Source: DASZHA01 sp049644325
GTDB taxonomy: Bacteria > Chloroflexota > Dormibacteria > DASZGP01
Direction of reading: 5' to 3'
NCBI GenBank assembly: GCA_049644325.1
Contig: JBARRR010000041.1
Location: forward strand, 33,677 to 97,676
Length of the DNA stretch: 64,000 bases
Positions 33,579 to 41,574 of this stretch are shown piece after piece. The notes beneath the pieces were generated by a model. It made no database searches and had not been told where the DNA came from. It saw only the letters and a program-made list of their open reading frames with translations. A program made the position numbers and the translations under genes. Every line of letters begins with the position of its first letter. Position 1 is the stretch's first letter.

Positions 33579-35492
33579 ATGTTTCCTCGTACTGATGTTC
33601 GCCATGCCTTGAAAAAGGTCGCCCTCGGCCTTATGGCCGTTACCACGGTGTCGCCGGCGCTGCTCGCGCCGCTGCCCGCGCGGGCCGACTCGATCCAGGA
33701 CCAGCTGGCGGCGCTGCAGGCCCAGGAGGTCGGCCAGAAGGCGACGCTGGGGCAGTTGAACGGCCAGCAAGCCTCGGCCCGCGCGATCCTGGACCAGCTC
33801 CACGGCGACCTCGGCTCCAAGCAGAGCGACTACGGCCAGGTGCTGGCCCAGGCCCAGGACCTGGATGACCGCATCAAGGGCTTCGAGGCCCAGGAGAACA
33901 CCCTGCAGACCGAGCACGATGCCCACGTCCAGAGCTTCGCCCGGGAGGTCCGCACCCTCTACAAGGCGGGCCCGGGCAGCTGGCTGACCTTCATCTTCAG
34001 CGCGGGCAGCTTCTCCGACCTGCTCGACCGCCTCGTCTACCTGACAAGACAGAGCCGCGCCGACTATGAGAAGGCGCAGCAGCTCAAAGCCGAGCGTGAG
34101 GCCCTGGCGTCCCAGCGCGAGAAGACGGCGCAGCTGCGGGCGGCGCTGGCGCCGCTGATGCAGGAGCTGGCCCAGAAGATGGCGGACGCCCAGAACGCCT
34201 TCGACGCTCAGGCCAGCGTGACGTCCGACCTGGAGGCGCGTCAGCGCGCCCAGCTGGCCGCGCTGCGCGGCACCCAGAACAAGGAGCGCGAGCTGGAGGC
34301 CGCGCTGGCCGCCGCCGAGGCGGCCGCCAACGCCGCGGCGCAGAAGGGGAATGGCCGCACCTATGGTCCCGTCTGCCCGGCGGCGCCGGCGGGACTGGTC
34401 AGCATCTGCGGCCACGGCTGGGGCCACGGCGTCGGCCTCGCGCAGTACGGCGCCCTGGGCATGGCGCAGGCGGGCATCAGCTGGCCTCAAATCATCGGCA
34501 ACTTCTACAGCGGCACCTACCTCGGCGGCGTTCCCAATGAGACCGTTCGCGTCTTCCTGGCGGGGGCCGGACGGACGGTCACGCCGCGCGGGTCGTCCGC
34601 CACCATCCAGGACACCGCCGGGAACAACCTCGGCAACATCGGCCAGGACCAGGGAGTCAACTTCAGCCCCAACGCGGACGGCAGTGTCAGCGCCAGCTGG
34701 CCCGGCGGCAACGCCTCGGGACGGCCGCTGCGGCTGGTGCCCAGCGGAGGCATCTTCCAGGTCACAGGCACCAACCGCCGCTACCGAGGCGAGGCGTGGG
34801 CTGACAACTCATCTGGCTTCCGCATCGTCAACCACGTCGACACCGAGAGCTACCTCCAGGGGCTGTCCGAGGTGCCGTCCAGCTGGCCGCTCAACGCCAT
34901 CGAAGCGCAGATCGTCGCCGCCCGAACGTACGCGCTCTACCACCTCGGCGGTGGCGCGTATGACCTCGACGATGGCACCAACTCGCAGGTCTACAACGGC
35001 GTCGACCGCGAGACCGCCGCCCAGAACGCAGCCGTCAACGCTACCCGCGGCCAGGGCATCTTCTACCAGGGCAGCATCATCTCGGCCGTCTACTCATCGA
35101 GTGACGGTGGCCACACGCAGTGCGCCAGCGCGGTGTGGGGGAACGGGGACAACCCCTGCACGCCGCCCTACCTGCGGGGCGTGATCGACAACTACGACGT
35201 CTCCCCGCTGCACACCTGGTACACACCCCCCCACACGTGGGCCCAGATCCAGGCGTACCTCGGGTCCACCTACAACGCCGGCGCCTGCGGCTCTCTCACT
35301 GGCCTGGACCTGTCCGACCGCGACGCCTCCAAGCGCCTCAACCACGTGCGCATGGTCGGGACATCGGGAACCTGCACGGTCACCCCGGGCGCGTTCATCC
35401 GCGCCATCAACGCCGGGTCGCCGGCTGACTTTATCGTCTATGGCGACATGTTCGGCACCACCCCGGGGAACCGTGCCTGGCCTTACTGGTAG
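33579..35492 (+). CDS. Secreted coiled-coil protein with SpoIID/LytB domain
   Basis: A 637-residue exported protein. A signal peptide (about 1-36, cleaved after ARA) is followed by a long coiled coil (residues 38-255) of the PcsB/CwlO N-terminal type, including YKAGPGSWLTFIFSAGSFSD. Then HGWGHGVGLAQYGA and the SpoIID domain (YRGEAWADNSSGFRIVNHVD, AARTYALYHL, YSSSDGGHT) follow. SpoIID proteins cut glycan strands lacking peptide. The fusion suggests a wall hydrolase regulated by the coiled coil. Confidence 0.8.
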   Translation: MFPRTDVRHALKKVALGLMAVTTVSPALLAPLPARADSIQDQLAALQAQEVGQKATLGQLNGQQASARAILDQLHGDLGSKQSDYGQVLAQAQDLDDRIKGFEAQENTLQTEHDAHVQSFAREVRTLYKAGPGSWLTFIFSAGSFSDLLDRLVYLTRQSRADYEKAQQLKAEREALASQREKTAQLRAALAPLMQELAQKMADAQNAFDAQASVTSDLEARQRAQLAALRGTQNKERELEAALAAAEAAANAAAQKGNGRTYGPVCPAAPAGLVSICGHGWGHGVGLAQYGALGMAQAGISWPQIIGNFYSGTYLGGVPNETVRVFLAGAGRTVTPRGSSATIQDTAGNNLGNIGQDQGVNFSPNADGSVSASWPGGNASGRPLRLVPSGGIFQVTGTNRRYRGEAWADNSSGFRIVNHVDTESYLQGLSEVPSSWPLNAIEAQIVAARTYALYHLGGGAYDLDDGTNSQVYNGVDRETAAQNAAVNATRGQGIFYQGSIISAVYSSSDGGHTQCASAVWGNGDNPCTPPYLRGVIDNYDVSPLHTWYTPPHTWAQIQAYLGSTYNAGACGSLTGLDLSDRDASKRLNHVRMVGTSGTCTVTPGAFIRAINAGSPADFIVYGDMFGTTPGNRAWPYW

Positions 35493-35853
35493 GCGTCTTC
35501 TCGCCTCCGTAGGCCTGGGCTTCTTCGGCGGCCTCTCCAGCGGCCTGCTCGGCATCGGGGGCGGCATCATCATGGTGCCCGGGATGACGACGCTGCTGGC
35601 GATGTCGCAACGTCGTGCGGTGGCGAACTCGCTGCTGGCGATAGTCCCGATATCGATCGTTGGCGTCGCCGTCTACTACCTGGGCAGTGGCCACCCCCAG
35701 GTCGACCTGCGGCTTGCGGCGGTGCTGGCTATCGGCGCCGTCATCGGGGCGCCCCTGGGGGCCGCCATCGCGTACCGCGTGCCGGAGCGAGCGCTGCGGG
35801 TCACCCTCGGCGTGCTGGCGATCCTGGTCGCCATCAGGCTCCTCCTGCCTTGA
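35473..35853 (+). CDS. TauE/SafE-type half permease, first half
   Basis: A 126-residue membrane protein with about four helices and the repeat signature SSGLLGIGGGIIMVPGM of TauE/SafE (DUF81) transporters. It corresponds to one half of the usual 240-270-residue protein. GTG 35473 is taken as the start; ATG 35440 would lengthen the overlap with the upstream gene. The second half follows with a TTGA overlap, so the two likely form a heterodimer. Confidence 0.72.
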   Translation: MPGLTGRRLLASVGLGFFGGLSSGLLGIGGGIIMVPGMTTLLAMSQRRAVANSLLAIVPISIVGVAVYYLGSGHPQVDLRLAAVLAIGAVIGAPLGAAIAYRVPERALRVTLGVLAILVAIRLLLP

Positions 35854-36254
35854 CCGGCCCGGAGGTCATCATCGCCCTGCTGACCGGGCTGGTCGCGGGC
35901 GCGATCTCGGGCGCGCTCGGCGTCGGTGGCGGCGCGATTTTGGTGCCGGCCATGGTCCTGCTGCTTGGCGCGGGCCAGGAGACCGCCCAGGGCACGTCGC
36001 TGCTGGTCATCCTGCCAACGGCGCTGGCGGGGGCGTACTCCCATTTCCGGCGCGGCTCGCTGGATTTCAGCCCCACCTGGATCATCGGATTGGTGGGCGC
36101 GGCGGCCGCAGCCGGGGGCGCCTTCATCGCCCTCCACCTGGGCAGCTCGACCCTCCGAATCGTCTTCGCGGTGTTCCTGGTGGTGATGGGCTTGCGGGAG
36201 ATCCTGCGCCGCTCCGCGGCCGTCGAGGAGCCCGCGTCGAGCACCCGTTCGTAG
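35850..36254 (+). CDS. TauE/SafE-type half permease, second half
   Basis: A 134-residue membrane protein with about four helices and the same signature in the form ISGALGVGGGAILVPAM. The TTG start overlaps the stop of the first half. The pair together matches one full TauE/SafE exporter of sulfite or other small anions. A frameshift splitting one gene is less likely because each half has a complete helix set and its own start. Confidence 0.72.
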   Translation: MTGPEVIIALLTGLVAGAISGALGVGGGAILVPAMVLLLGAGQETAQGTSLLVILPTALAGAYSHFRRGSLDFSPTWIIGLVGAAAAAGGAFIALHLGSSTLRIVFAVFLVVMGLREILRRSAAVEEPASSTRS

Positions 36255-36389
36255 ATCGATTACAGCCGTTTTTGCGTCATCGTCCCGGGAGTTTGCGCCC
36301 CCTGTCAGCCGGGAGGTATGGTAGTCGGATCGTCGGCCGCCGGCCACATCCGGGGTCCCCGCGGGGAAATAGGAGGATCGGAAATCTTC

Positions 36390-36674
36390 ATGGCTTTTGA
36401 GGACATCACGCTGCGCTGCCGGGATTGCTCGGCCGATTTCATCTGGACGGCCGGGGAGCAGAGCTTCTTCCAGGAGAAGGGCCTGCTCAACCAACCCCAG
36501 CGCTGCCCCGAGTGCCGGTCGGCGAAGAAGATGCAGAGGCTTGGCGCGCGGCGAATGTTCGACGTGGTTTGTGCCGACTGCGGCACCTCGACCCAGGTAC
36601 CGTTCGAGCCCCGCGAGGGCCGGCCGGTGTACTGCAGCGACTGCTTCGAGCGCGTGAGGGTGCACGCCCACTAG
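36390..36674 (+). CDS. Double zinc-ribbon protein (paralogue 2)
   Basis: A 94-residue paralogue of the protein at 11586, with both zinc sites (CRDC...CPEC, CADC...CSDC). Shared elements include TAGEQSFFQEKGLLNQPQRC, RRMFDVV, TQVPFEP and GRPVYCSDCF. It lacks the Gly-rich linker. AGGAGG precedes the ATG at a rather long distance (13 bases). It leads a cluster with two small Cys-rich membrane proteins. Confidence 0.78.
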   Translation: MAFEDITLRCRDCSADFIWTAGEQSFFQEKGLLNQPQRCPECRSAKKMQRLGARRMFDVVCADCGTSTQVPFEPREGRPVYCSDCFERVRVHAH

Positions 36675-36721
36675 CCCGACCGCGCGGGGCCGGCGAGCAG
36701 AGTGAAGGGGAGGCAACGGTT

Positions 36722-37051
36722 TTGCCGATGAGGGTCGAAGACCCGGGAGATCTCTCCGGGCCACAACCCCCACCGGGCCAACCGCCGCTACCGGCTGACC
36801 AGCCTGCGACAGGACACCACGACGTCGCCGGAGACGTTGCCGGAGACGTTGCCGGAGACGTCGGCGGTGAGGTGGTCGGTGACGTGGCCAGCGGCGGCCT
36901 GGGCTGTCTTGGCAACATGCTCAGCGGCTGCGATTGCAGCGGCCTGAGCTGCGTCCTGGTGCTCGGTGCCGCGGCGGCGGCGGGGCTTGTACTCTATCGG
37001 TCGGTTGATAGGTCGCGGCGGGGAACAGAAGGGGACCAGCCATGCCAATGA
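36722..37051 (+). CDS. Small Cys-rich membrane protein (paralogue 1)
   Basis: A 109-residue protein from TTG 36722, eight bases after AGGGGAGG. The start PMRVEDPGD matches that of the next gene (PMRVDDTPE). A Pro-rich part, three AGDV units encoded by a 12-base tandem repeat, then a Cys-rich patch (LGCLGNMLSGCDCSGLSC) leads into one membrane helix (VLVLGAAAAAGLVLY) and a basic tail. No known family. Metal binding or disulfides at the membrane face are possible. It overlaps the next gene by 10 bases. Confidence 0.6.
   Translation: MPMRVEDPGDLSGPQPPPGQPPLPADQPATGHHDVAGDVAGDVAGDVGGEVVGDVASGGLGCLGNMLSGCDCSGLSCVLVLGAAAAAGLVLYRSVDRSRRGTEGDQPCQ
36827..36862 (+). repeat. 12-base tandem repeat, three units
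   Basis: Unit GCCGGAGACGTT repeats three times (last unit ends TC), in frame, encoding the repeated Ala-Gly-Asp-Val in the small membrane protein at 36722. The copy number may vary between strains. Confidence 0.8.
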
Positions 37052-37320
37052 GGGTCGATGACACACCTGAGGGAGGAACCCCGGACCCGGGCGCGGCACC
37101 GGTGCAGGGCGCACCCGGTGCCGAGGAGTCGGAAGAGGAAAAGAAGAAGAAAAGAGGCGGAGATGACGGCGTACTCGAGGATGCGGCCGAAGCCGCGGGC
37201 TGGGGATGCGCGATCCTCTCCTGTTTCGACTGCCTGTCCGTACTGGCGATCAGCGCGGTGACAACCGCGGTGGTGGTCGAGCGCGCGCGTCGGAGGCGGA
37301 GGCTGGCGGAGGCGCTGTAG
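37042..37320 (+). CDS. Small Cys-rich membrane protein (paralogue 2)
   Basis: A 92-residue protein, paralogous to the upstream one: same N-terminus (PMRVDD), an acidic-then-lysine-rich middle (SEEEKKKKRGGDDG), a Cys patch (GWGCAILSCFDCLSVL) and a single helix with a basic tail (RARRRRRLAEAL). GGGGACC precedes the ATG. The pairing of two such proteins suggests a heteromeric membrane complex. Function unknown. Confidence 0.6.
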   Translation: MPMRVDDTPEGGTPDPGAAPVQGAPGAEESEEEKKKKRGGDDGVLEDAAEAAGWGCAILSCFDCLSVLAISAVTTAVVVERARRRRRLAEAL

Positions 37321-37323
37321 CCG

Positions 37324-38289
37324 TCAGCGGCGCCGGTTGCCGCTGTGGAAGTCCTTGTGCACCTGCCGCAGCTGCGGGTTGGTCACGTGGGTGTAGACCT
37401 GCGTGGTCGCCAGGTTGGCGTGGCCCAGCATCTCCTGGACGGACCGCAGGTCGGCGCCGTTGAAGAGCAGGTCAGTGGCGAACGAGTGGCGCAGGGTGTG
37501 GGGGGTGGCCTTGATGCCAAGCCCTGCCAGCCGGACGTACTTGGCCACCATGCGCTCGACCGAGCGGGCGCTGAGCCGCCAGCCGGCGCCGTCCATGGCG
37601 GCACGGCCGGCAGCGGTGGTCTCATCGGCGGCGTGGCCCCGGTAGCGGATGAAGAGCGGCTTGAAGCGGTCCTTGCGCATACCGATGTAGGCCTTGAGGC
37701 TGTCAGCCGCGGCGTCGGTCATGAAGACCACGCGGGGCTTGCGGCCCTTGCCGATGACGGCAAACTCGCGGCTTTCGAAGTTCATCTGCTCCCGGTCGAG
37801 CGCCACCAGCTCCGACACCCGGAGCCCGGTCGAGAACAGCAGCTCGAGGATGGCGCGGTCGCGCATCCCCGGCTCGGCGCTGGCGTCGACGGCGCCCAGC
37901 AGGCGGGTCACCTGGCGGGAGTCCAGGAACTTGAGGCTGCGGCCGCCGCCCTTGCCCAGCTCGATACGGTCTGGTGCAAGGGCGTCCTCGCCCGAACGCG
38001 TCAGGAACCGCAGCAAGGACCGCAGCGCCACCAGGTATGACGTCTGTGTCCCGCGTGCCAGGTTGCGGTGGGTGGTGGGGGAGACGTAGCGGTGGAGGTG
38101 GACCCGGTAGGAGCGCGCCTTGTCCGCGGTCAGCTCCTCGGCGGAACCGACGCCCTCGGTGGCCGCCCAGGCGGTGAAGTGGTCGAGGTACTGCTGGTAC
38201 ATCCGCACTGTCAATGGCGACAGGTTGCGATCCACCTCGCAGTGCTCGAGGAAGGCTCGGACCTGGTCGTGAAGACGTGTGGAGGACAT
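37324..38289 (-). CDS. Tyrosine recombinase XerC/XerD-like
   Basis: A 321-residue integrase with the N-terminal SAM-like domain (DQVRAFLEHCEVDRNLSPLT) and a catalytic domain: Arg in STGLRVSEL, Lys in KGRKPR, HTLRHSFATDLL, LGHANLATTQVYTHV (second His and the Tyr nucleophile). The start was set at ATG 38287-38289. Length and lack of neighbouring mobile genes favour a chromosome-resolving Xer over a phage integrase. It converges on the paralogue cluster. Confidence 0.85.
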   Translation of the reverse strand: MSSTRLHDQVRAFLEHCEVDRNLSPLTVRMYQQYLDHFTAWAATEGVGSAEELTADKARSYRVHLHRYVSPTTHRNLARGTQTSYLVALRSLLRFLTRSGEDALAPDRIELGKGGGRSLKFLDSRQVTRLLGAVDASAEPGMRDRAILELLFSTGLRVSELVALDREQMNFESREFAVIGKGRKPRVVFMTDAAADSLKAYIGMRKDRFKPLFIRYRGHAADETTAAGRAAMDGAGWRLSARSVERMVAKYVRLAGLGIKATPHTLRHSFATDLLFNGADLRSVQEMLGHANLATTQVYTHVTNPQLRQVHKDFHSGNRRR

Positions 38290-38364
38290 GACCGCCCACC
38301 AGTGTAAAGGGGGGGATGCCATTTTGCGACGTTTAACCTGGGGGAGGTGGTCTCAGGCGCGAAG

Positions 38365-38841
38365 CTACTCGCCCATGTCCTCCTGGAAGAAGCGAACCGG
38401 GGCTTCGGTCGGTGGGAGCGTCCGGTCGCCAATGGCCGCGACGAACAGCAACAGCGTCGAGATCACCATGGTGATGGCCGCGGCGCCGGCCAGGATGACG
38501 TTGCGGCTGTCGACGTCGCGGAAGCTGAGGGAGACGGCGGCGACGTACAGCATCGCCAGCGCGAAGATGATGGTGAGACCAATGGCGTGGGGCGCCCAGG
38601 CCAGGCTCAGCGACCGGCGAGCATGGTGGATCATGCCGATGATCGGCAGCGGCGCCCAGGCAATGACGAAGCAGGCAATGCTCACGGGGACGGCGTAACG
38701 GCCGATGTCGCAGCTGATGTCGCAGAAGGCGGGGTTGACGATGCTGAGGAAGATGAAGAACATGCGCGCGCTGAGGAAGAAGGCGAACCCGCCCGCCATC
38801 CAGCCGAATATCTCCGCAATGCGGAGCACGCCGCGCCGCAT
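38365..38841 (-). CDS. Four-helix membrane protein, unknown family
   Basis: A 158-residue protein with four predicted helices (AGGFAFFLSARMFFIFLSI, VSIACFVIAWAPLPIIGMI, IGLTIIFALAMLYVAAVSL, ILAGAAAITMVISTLLLFV). A short CDISCD sits between helices one and two. The C-terminus is acidic. No family recognised. It is divergent from the DinB-family gene. Confidence 0.6.
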   Translation of the reverse strand: MRRGVLRIAEIFGWMAGGFAFFLSARMFFIFLSIVNPAFCDISCDIGRYAVPVSIACFVIAWAPLPIIGMIHHARRSLSLAWAPHAIGLTIIFALAMLYVAAVSLSFRDVDSRNVILAGAAAITMVISTLLLFVAAIGDRTLPPTEAPVRFFQEDMGE

Positions 38842-38923
38842 GACTAGAGCTTAGACCCAGCAGCGCCGGCGCCCCGCCCGCCGTGCGGGGACGGCAATCG
38901 CCGGTAGGTGTCCGTGGGACAAA

Positions 38924-38937
38924 CGAACATACGTGCG
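38924..38937 (+). promoter_or_regulatory. Candidate SOS (LexA) box upstream of DinB-family gene
   Basis: CGAACATACGTGCG matches the Gram-positive LexA consensus CGAAC-N4-GTTCG at all but one position. It lies 19 bases before the ATG at 38957; a possible -10 (TAGTCT, 38945-38950) sits just downstream. LexA is encoded in this same window. Confidence 0.5.
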
Positions 38938-38956
38938 CTTCCGGTAGTCTTGCGCC

Positions 38957-39418
38957 ATGGCGTACCTCGAGGTGTTCCAGGAACAGTATCGCGAGGTCTA
39001 TGGCGCCCTGCTGGAGGTCATCGCCAGCCTGTCGGATGAGGCCATGGATTGGCCGCCATATACCAATGCCAACTCGATAGCGGTCCTGGTTACGCATATC
39101 CTGGGCAACCAGCTGGAAACGCTGCGGACGGTCAGCGGCGTGCCGACCAACCGGGACCGGGCCGCCGAGTTCCAGGTCCAGGGAGCCTCCTCGGATAGCC
39201 TCAGGGACCTGGTGGTCGGGGCGGAGGCCGTGATGGCGCAGCTGACGCCTCAGATCACGTCTGAGCAGCTCGAGGCTACGGTGCGCCGGCCGTCGGCGAG
39301 CACCAGCGAGGCGCGCACCGGCATCTACCACCTGAACCACAGCATCGCGCATGCCAGGGAGCACCTGGGGCAGATCTGGATGACCAGGGACCTCTGGAGG
39401 GCCAAATCGGGCGCGTGA
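38957..39418 (+). CDS. DinB-family protein
   Basis: A 153-residue four-helix-bundle protein of the DinB/YfiT group. The metal-binding histidines are visible in VLVTHILGNQLET and in LNHSIAHAREHLGQIW (His pair near the C-terminus). The family includes thiol transferases such as bacillithiol-dependent enzymes. Members in Bacillus were found as DNA-damage-inducible, in line with the LexA-like box upstream here. Confidence 0.78.
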   Translation: MAYLEVFQEQYREVYGALLEVIASLSDEAMDWPPYTNANSIAVLVTHILGNQLETLRTVSGVPTNRDRAAEFQVQGASSDSLRDLVVGAEAVMAQLTPQITSEQLEATVRRPSASTSEARTGIYHLNHSIAHAREHLGQIWMTRDLWRAKSGA

Positions 39419-39438
39419 CGCCCAGCCCATTGCAGAAA

Positions 39439-39464
39439 CGTCGTAAAAGATACAATTTACGACG
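39439..39464. repeat. AT-rich perfect inverted repeat between convergent genes
   Basis: CGTCGTAAA (39439-39447) and TTTACGACG (39456-39464) form a perfect 9-base inverted repeat with an 8-base centre. It lies between the DinB-family gene and the end of the surface-protein gene. It could be a two-way terminator, although long T-runs are missing, or a protein-binding site. Confidence 0.6.
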
Positions 39465-39631
39465 CTACGCCGATTTGAGCTCATAGGTAGCGAAAAGCCA
39501 CTCTTTGCCTCCCCTACCGAGAAATGGGAGCGCGCAAGCCTGGCAGCAGCCGCTCCCAACAGCAGCATTGCCCGGCCAGCACCACCGGCGGGAGCTTGGG
39601 CCTGCGGCGACCGTGCTGCCGGCTGGGCCCT

Positions 39632-41146
39632 TTAGCGCCGCAAGGCTCGGATCCGCCTCCACCCCACCGCGGTCAGCCCCAGCAGTCCGACCCCGACGGC
39701 TGCCGGAACCAGCGGGGCTGGGCTGGGCGGCGCTGGTGTCGAACTCGTGTTCGGTAGGTTGGTGGCCGCCGCCAGCGGCTCCTGCGTCGGGATGACTGGG
39801 TTCGCGGGAACGGTCACTTCACCGCCCGATCCAGGGGTCTCGCCGCAGTTGGAGAGGACGTCGACACCGTCGACGTATGTCCCTGGAGGCACGGTTGCCC
39901 CGACCAGGACGACCAGCTTCTCCACCAGCGGATCGCCGCCCCCGAAGCCGTTGTTGCTTCGGAATGTCAGCGTTTGCTGCCCATTGACTGTACCCAGGAG
40001 GGGATTGGTGCCCAACACGCCAGATGCGCTGACCAGGGTGAAGCCCGGTGGGAGGGTGTCAACCACCTGTGTTGGGCTGCAGGAGTCGGTGTTGGTGATG
40101 CTGATCGTGTAGGTGATCTGGTCCCCCGGGTGCGCCGTCGGGAACATGGCACCTGGATCAGTTCCACTTGGCGTGACGACGGTCTTGGTGATCGGGTTGC
40201 CAACGCAGGCGCCGGGGATTGCTGGCGTGTCGCTGGGGCACAGGGGGGTGACGGGCTGGTCGCACACTGCCCGACTGCTGGTGTGCCCAAGGATGATGTC
40301 CGCCTGAAGCAGGGCCTGTCCAGCAACCACGACATCGAGAATGATGTGGGCCGCGTTGACTATCAGGCCGTGGCCGGTTTGGACCGAGCCACCGGTGGCA
40401 CCTGACAGGTCTTCGAACTTCTGCTCGTTAAGGATGACCTTGCCGAGACTGACCGGAACCTGGCCGACAAGGTTCAAGTTGACTGTGGTGTTGGGCGGAA
40501 TGTTGGTGAGCCCAGTGAGCGGGTTGATGCCGCCAATGGTCAGTGCCGCAATGGTGGTAACGCCGACCGGCGTGCTGGTGCAGCTCTGGGTCAACGATTG
40601 AGAGCTGATGTCCCGGGTGGTGATGGCAGCCACCCCTCCGGACACGGCCCCCAGGAGCCCGGCAGCGGCGATGGTGCTGCAGCCATTACCCCCGGTGAGC
40701 GGCCCGCTGACAAAGGGGGCGGTTACCGCCACATTCGGCAAACAGTCGGTGCTGGGGGTTGACGACCCCGCACCGTTGTACCCCGGAACAAACGCCTTGC
40801 CGGTGTCGTCGGTGACGTTGATGTTGTCCACCAGCCCCGGGACGCAGTTGGGGGCACAGATCACGGTGCCGGATTCGTTGAATTTGGGATTAGGAGGCGA
40901 CGGTACGGTCGCAAGGGCTGGGGCGATCGGCGCCGGGTTGATCGGGATGGCGCCCAGCACCGAAACGTTGGCGCCCAGGGCGTACGAGTCGCCCTCCGCT
41001 GAGACCGGCGCGGGTGGAGCTGCAGCGGCCGGTCGCGGCGGCACCATGGCGAAGCTGGCGACTGCTGCGACGGCCCCGACCAGGACAACCAGCCAGCGCT
41101 TCAAATCCGGCGATGAGGTCGATCCATCCGCGGCGGAAACTCGCAC
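39632..41146 (-). CDS. Surface protein with anchor-P-like and DUF11-like domains and an LPxT-like sorting signal
   Basis: A 504-residue exported protein. A basic N-terminus and signal helix (residues about 16-43) precede a domain with ALGANVSVLGAIPINPAP, like choice-of-anchor P proteins. A DUF11-like repeat (PGDQITYTISITNTDSCSPT, about 345-430) comes next. The end carries LPNTSS, a Pro-rich linker, a hydrophobic helix and RRIRALRR, close to a sortase signal (LPxTG-like with S in the last place). Likely displayed on the cell surface. Downstream of the Liv operon. Confidence 0.72.
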   Translation of the reverse strand: MRVSAADGSTSSPDLKRWLVVLVGAVAAVASFAMVPPRPAAAAPPAPVSAEGDSYALGANVSVLGAIPINPAPIAPALATVPSPPNPKFNESGTVICAPNCVPGLVDNINVTDDTGKAFVPGYNGAGSSTPSTDCLPNVAVTAPFVSGPLTGGNGCSTIAAAGLLGAVSGGVAAITTRDISSQSLTQSCTSTPVGVTTIAALTIGGINPLTGLTNIPPNTTVNLNLVGQVPVSLGKVILNEQKFEDLSGATGGSVQTGHGLIVNAAHIILDVVVAGQALLQADIILGHTSSRAVCDQPVTPLCPSDTPAIPGACVGNPITKTVVTPSGTDPGAMFPTAHPGDQITYTISITNTDSCSPTQVVDTLPPGFTLVSASGVLGTNPLLGTVNGQQTLTFRSNNGFGGGDPLVEKLVVLVGATVPPGTYVDGVDVLSNCGETPGSGGEVTVPANPVIPTQEPLAAATNLPNTSSTPAPPSPAPLVPAAVGVGLLGLTAVGWRRIRALRR

Positions 41147-41254
41147 AAGCCTGCCCTGTATTCCCTCTAGCCGAGGCCGCGCTCCATGGCGCGGCTTTTA
41201 GCTCATTCTACGCGGCTGGGGCGTTTCGGAGCTCAGCCGCCGAGCCCACTTATT

Positions 41255-41291
41255 GCGCCACCAGGCGCGGATCGCCTCCACCCTACCGCTG
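41255..41291 (-). pseudogene. Remnant of the 3' end of a surface-protein gene
   Basis: This short segment resembles 39635-39671, the codons for the C-terminal helix end and basic tail of the surface protein (GWRRIRALRR), on the same strand. Most positions match, with substitutions and one deleted base that breaks the frame. No open frame of that gene remains around it. It is best read as the decayed end of a former paralogue. Confidence 0.45.
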
Positions 41292-41313
41292 ATGGAGCGA
41301 TCAGACCGCCCCG

Positions 41314-41574
41314 TCAGGAGGAAGGCAATAGATTCACCCCCGCGGCGCGCCCAACCAGCACACCAATGACAACCAGCACCACTGCCAGGACGACCAGGAA
41401 CACGTAGTCCCAGGGAATCTTGCGAAACAGCGCCTCGATCTGGGTCGGGGGCCTCGGCCCAGGCCCCCAGCCGCAGATAGGGCAGACGCCCTCGGTGTAC
41501 CGAGGATCGAAGTCCCAGTCGTCATTGACGCAGTGGAGCGTCTTCGGCTTTCCGGCGGATGCCACCGCGCTCAT
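41314..41574 (-). CDS. Small zinc-ribbon membrane protein
   Basis: An 86-residue protein. The start overlaps the stop of the upstream secreted-protein gene (ATGA). The first half has CVNDDWDFDPRYTEGVCPIC, one possible half-zinc site, and the second half one membrane helix (VFLVVLAVVLVVIGVLVG). No known family. Operon position links it to the Liv transporter and the surface proteins. Confidence 0.62.
   Translation of the reverse strand: MSAVASAGKPKTLHCVNDDWDFDPRYTEGVCPICGWGPGPRPPTQIEALFRKIPWDYVFLVVLAVVLVVIGVLVGRAAGVNLLPSS

Noticed and set aside
37324..38289. The Xer-like recombinase as the integrase of the tRNA-Ser modules
   Set aside because: It is 29 kb away, has the size and motifs of a chromosomal XerC/D, and has no tRNA or repeat beside it.
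41176..41199. Strong hairpin GCCGCGC/GCGCGGC followed by TTTT, plus strand, as a terminator
   Set aside because: No plus-strand gene ends upstream of it; on the minus strand, where the genes lie, no T-run follows. Purpose unclear.
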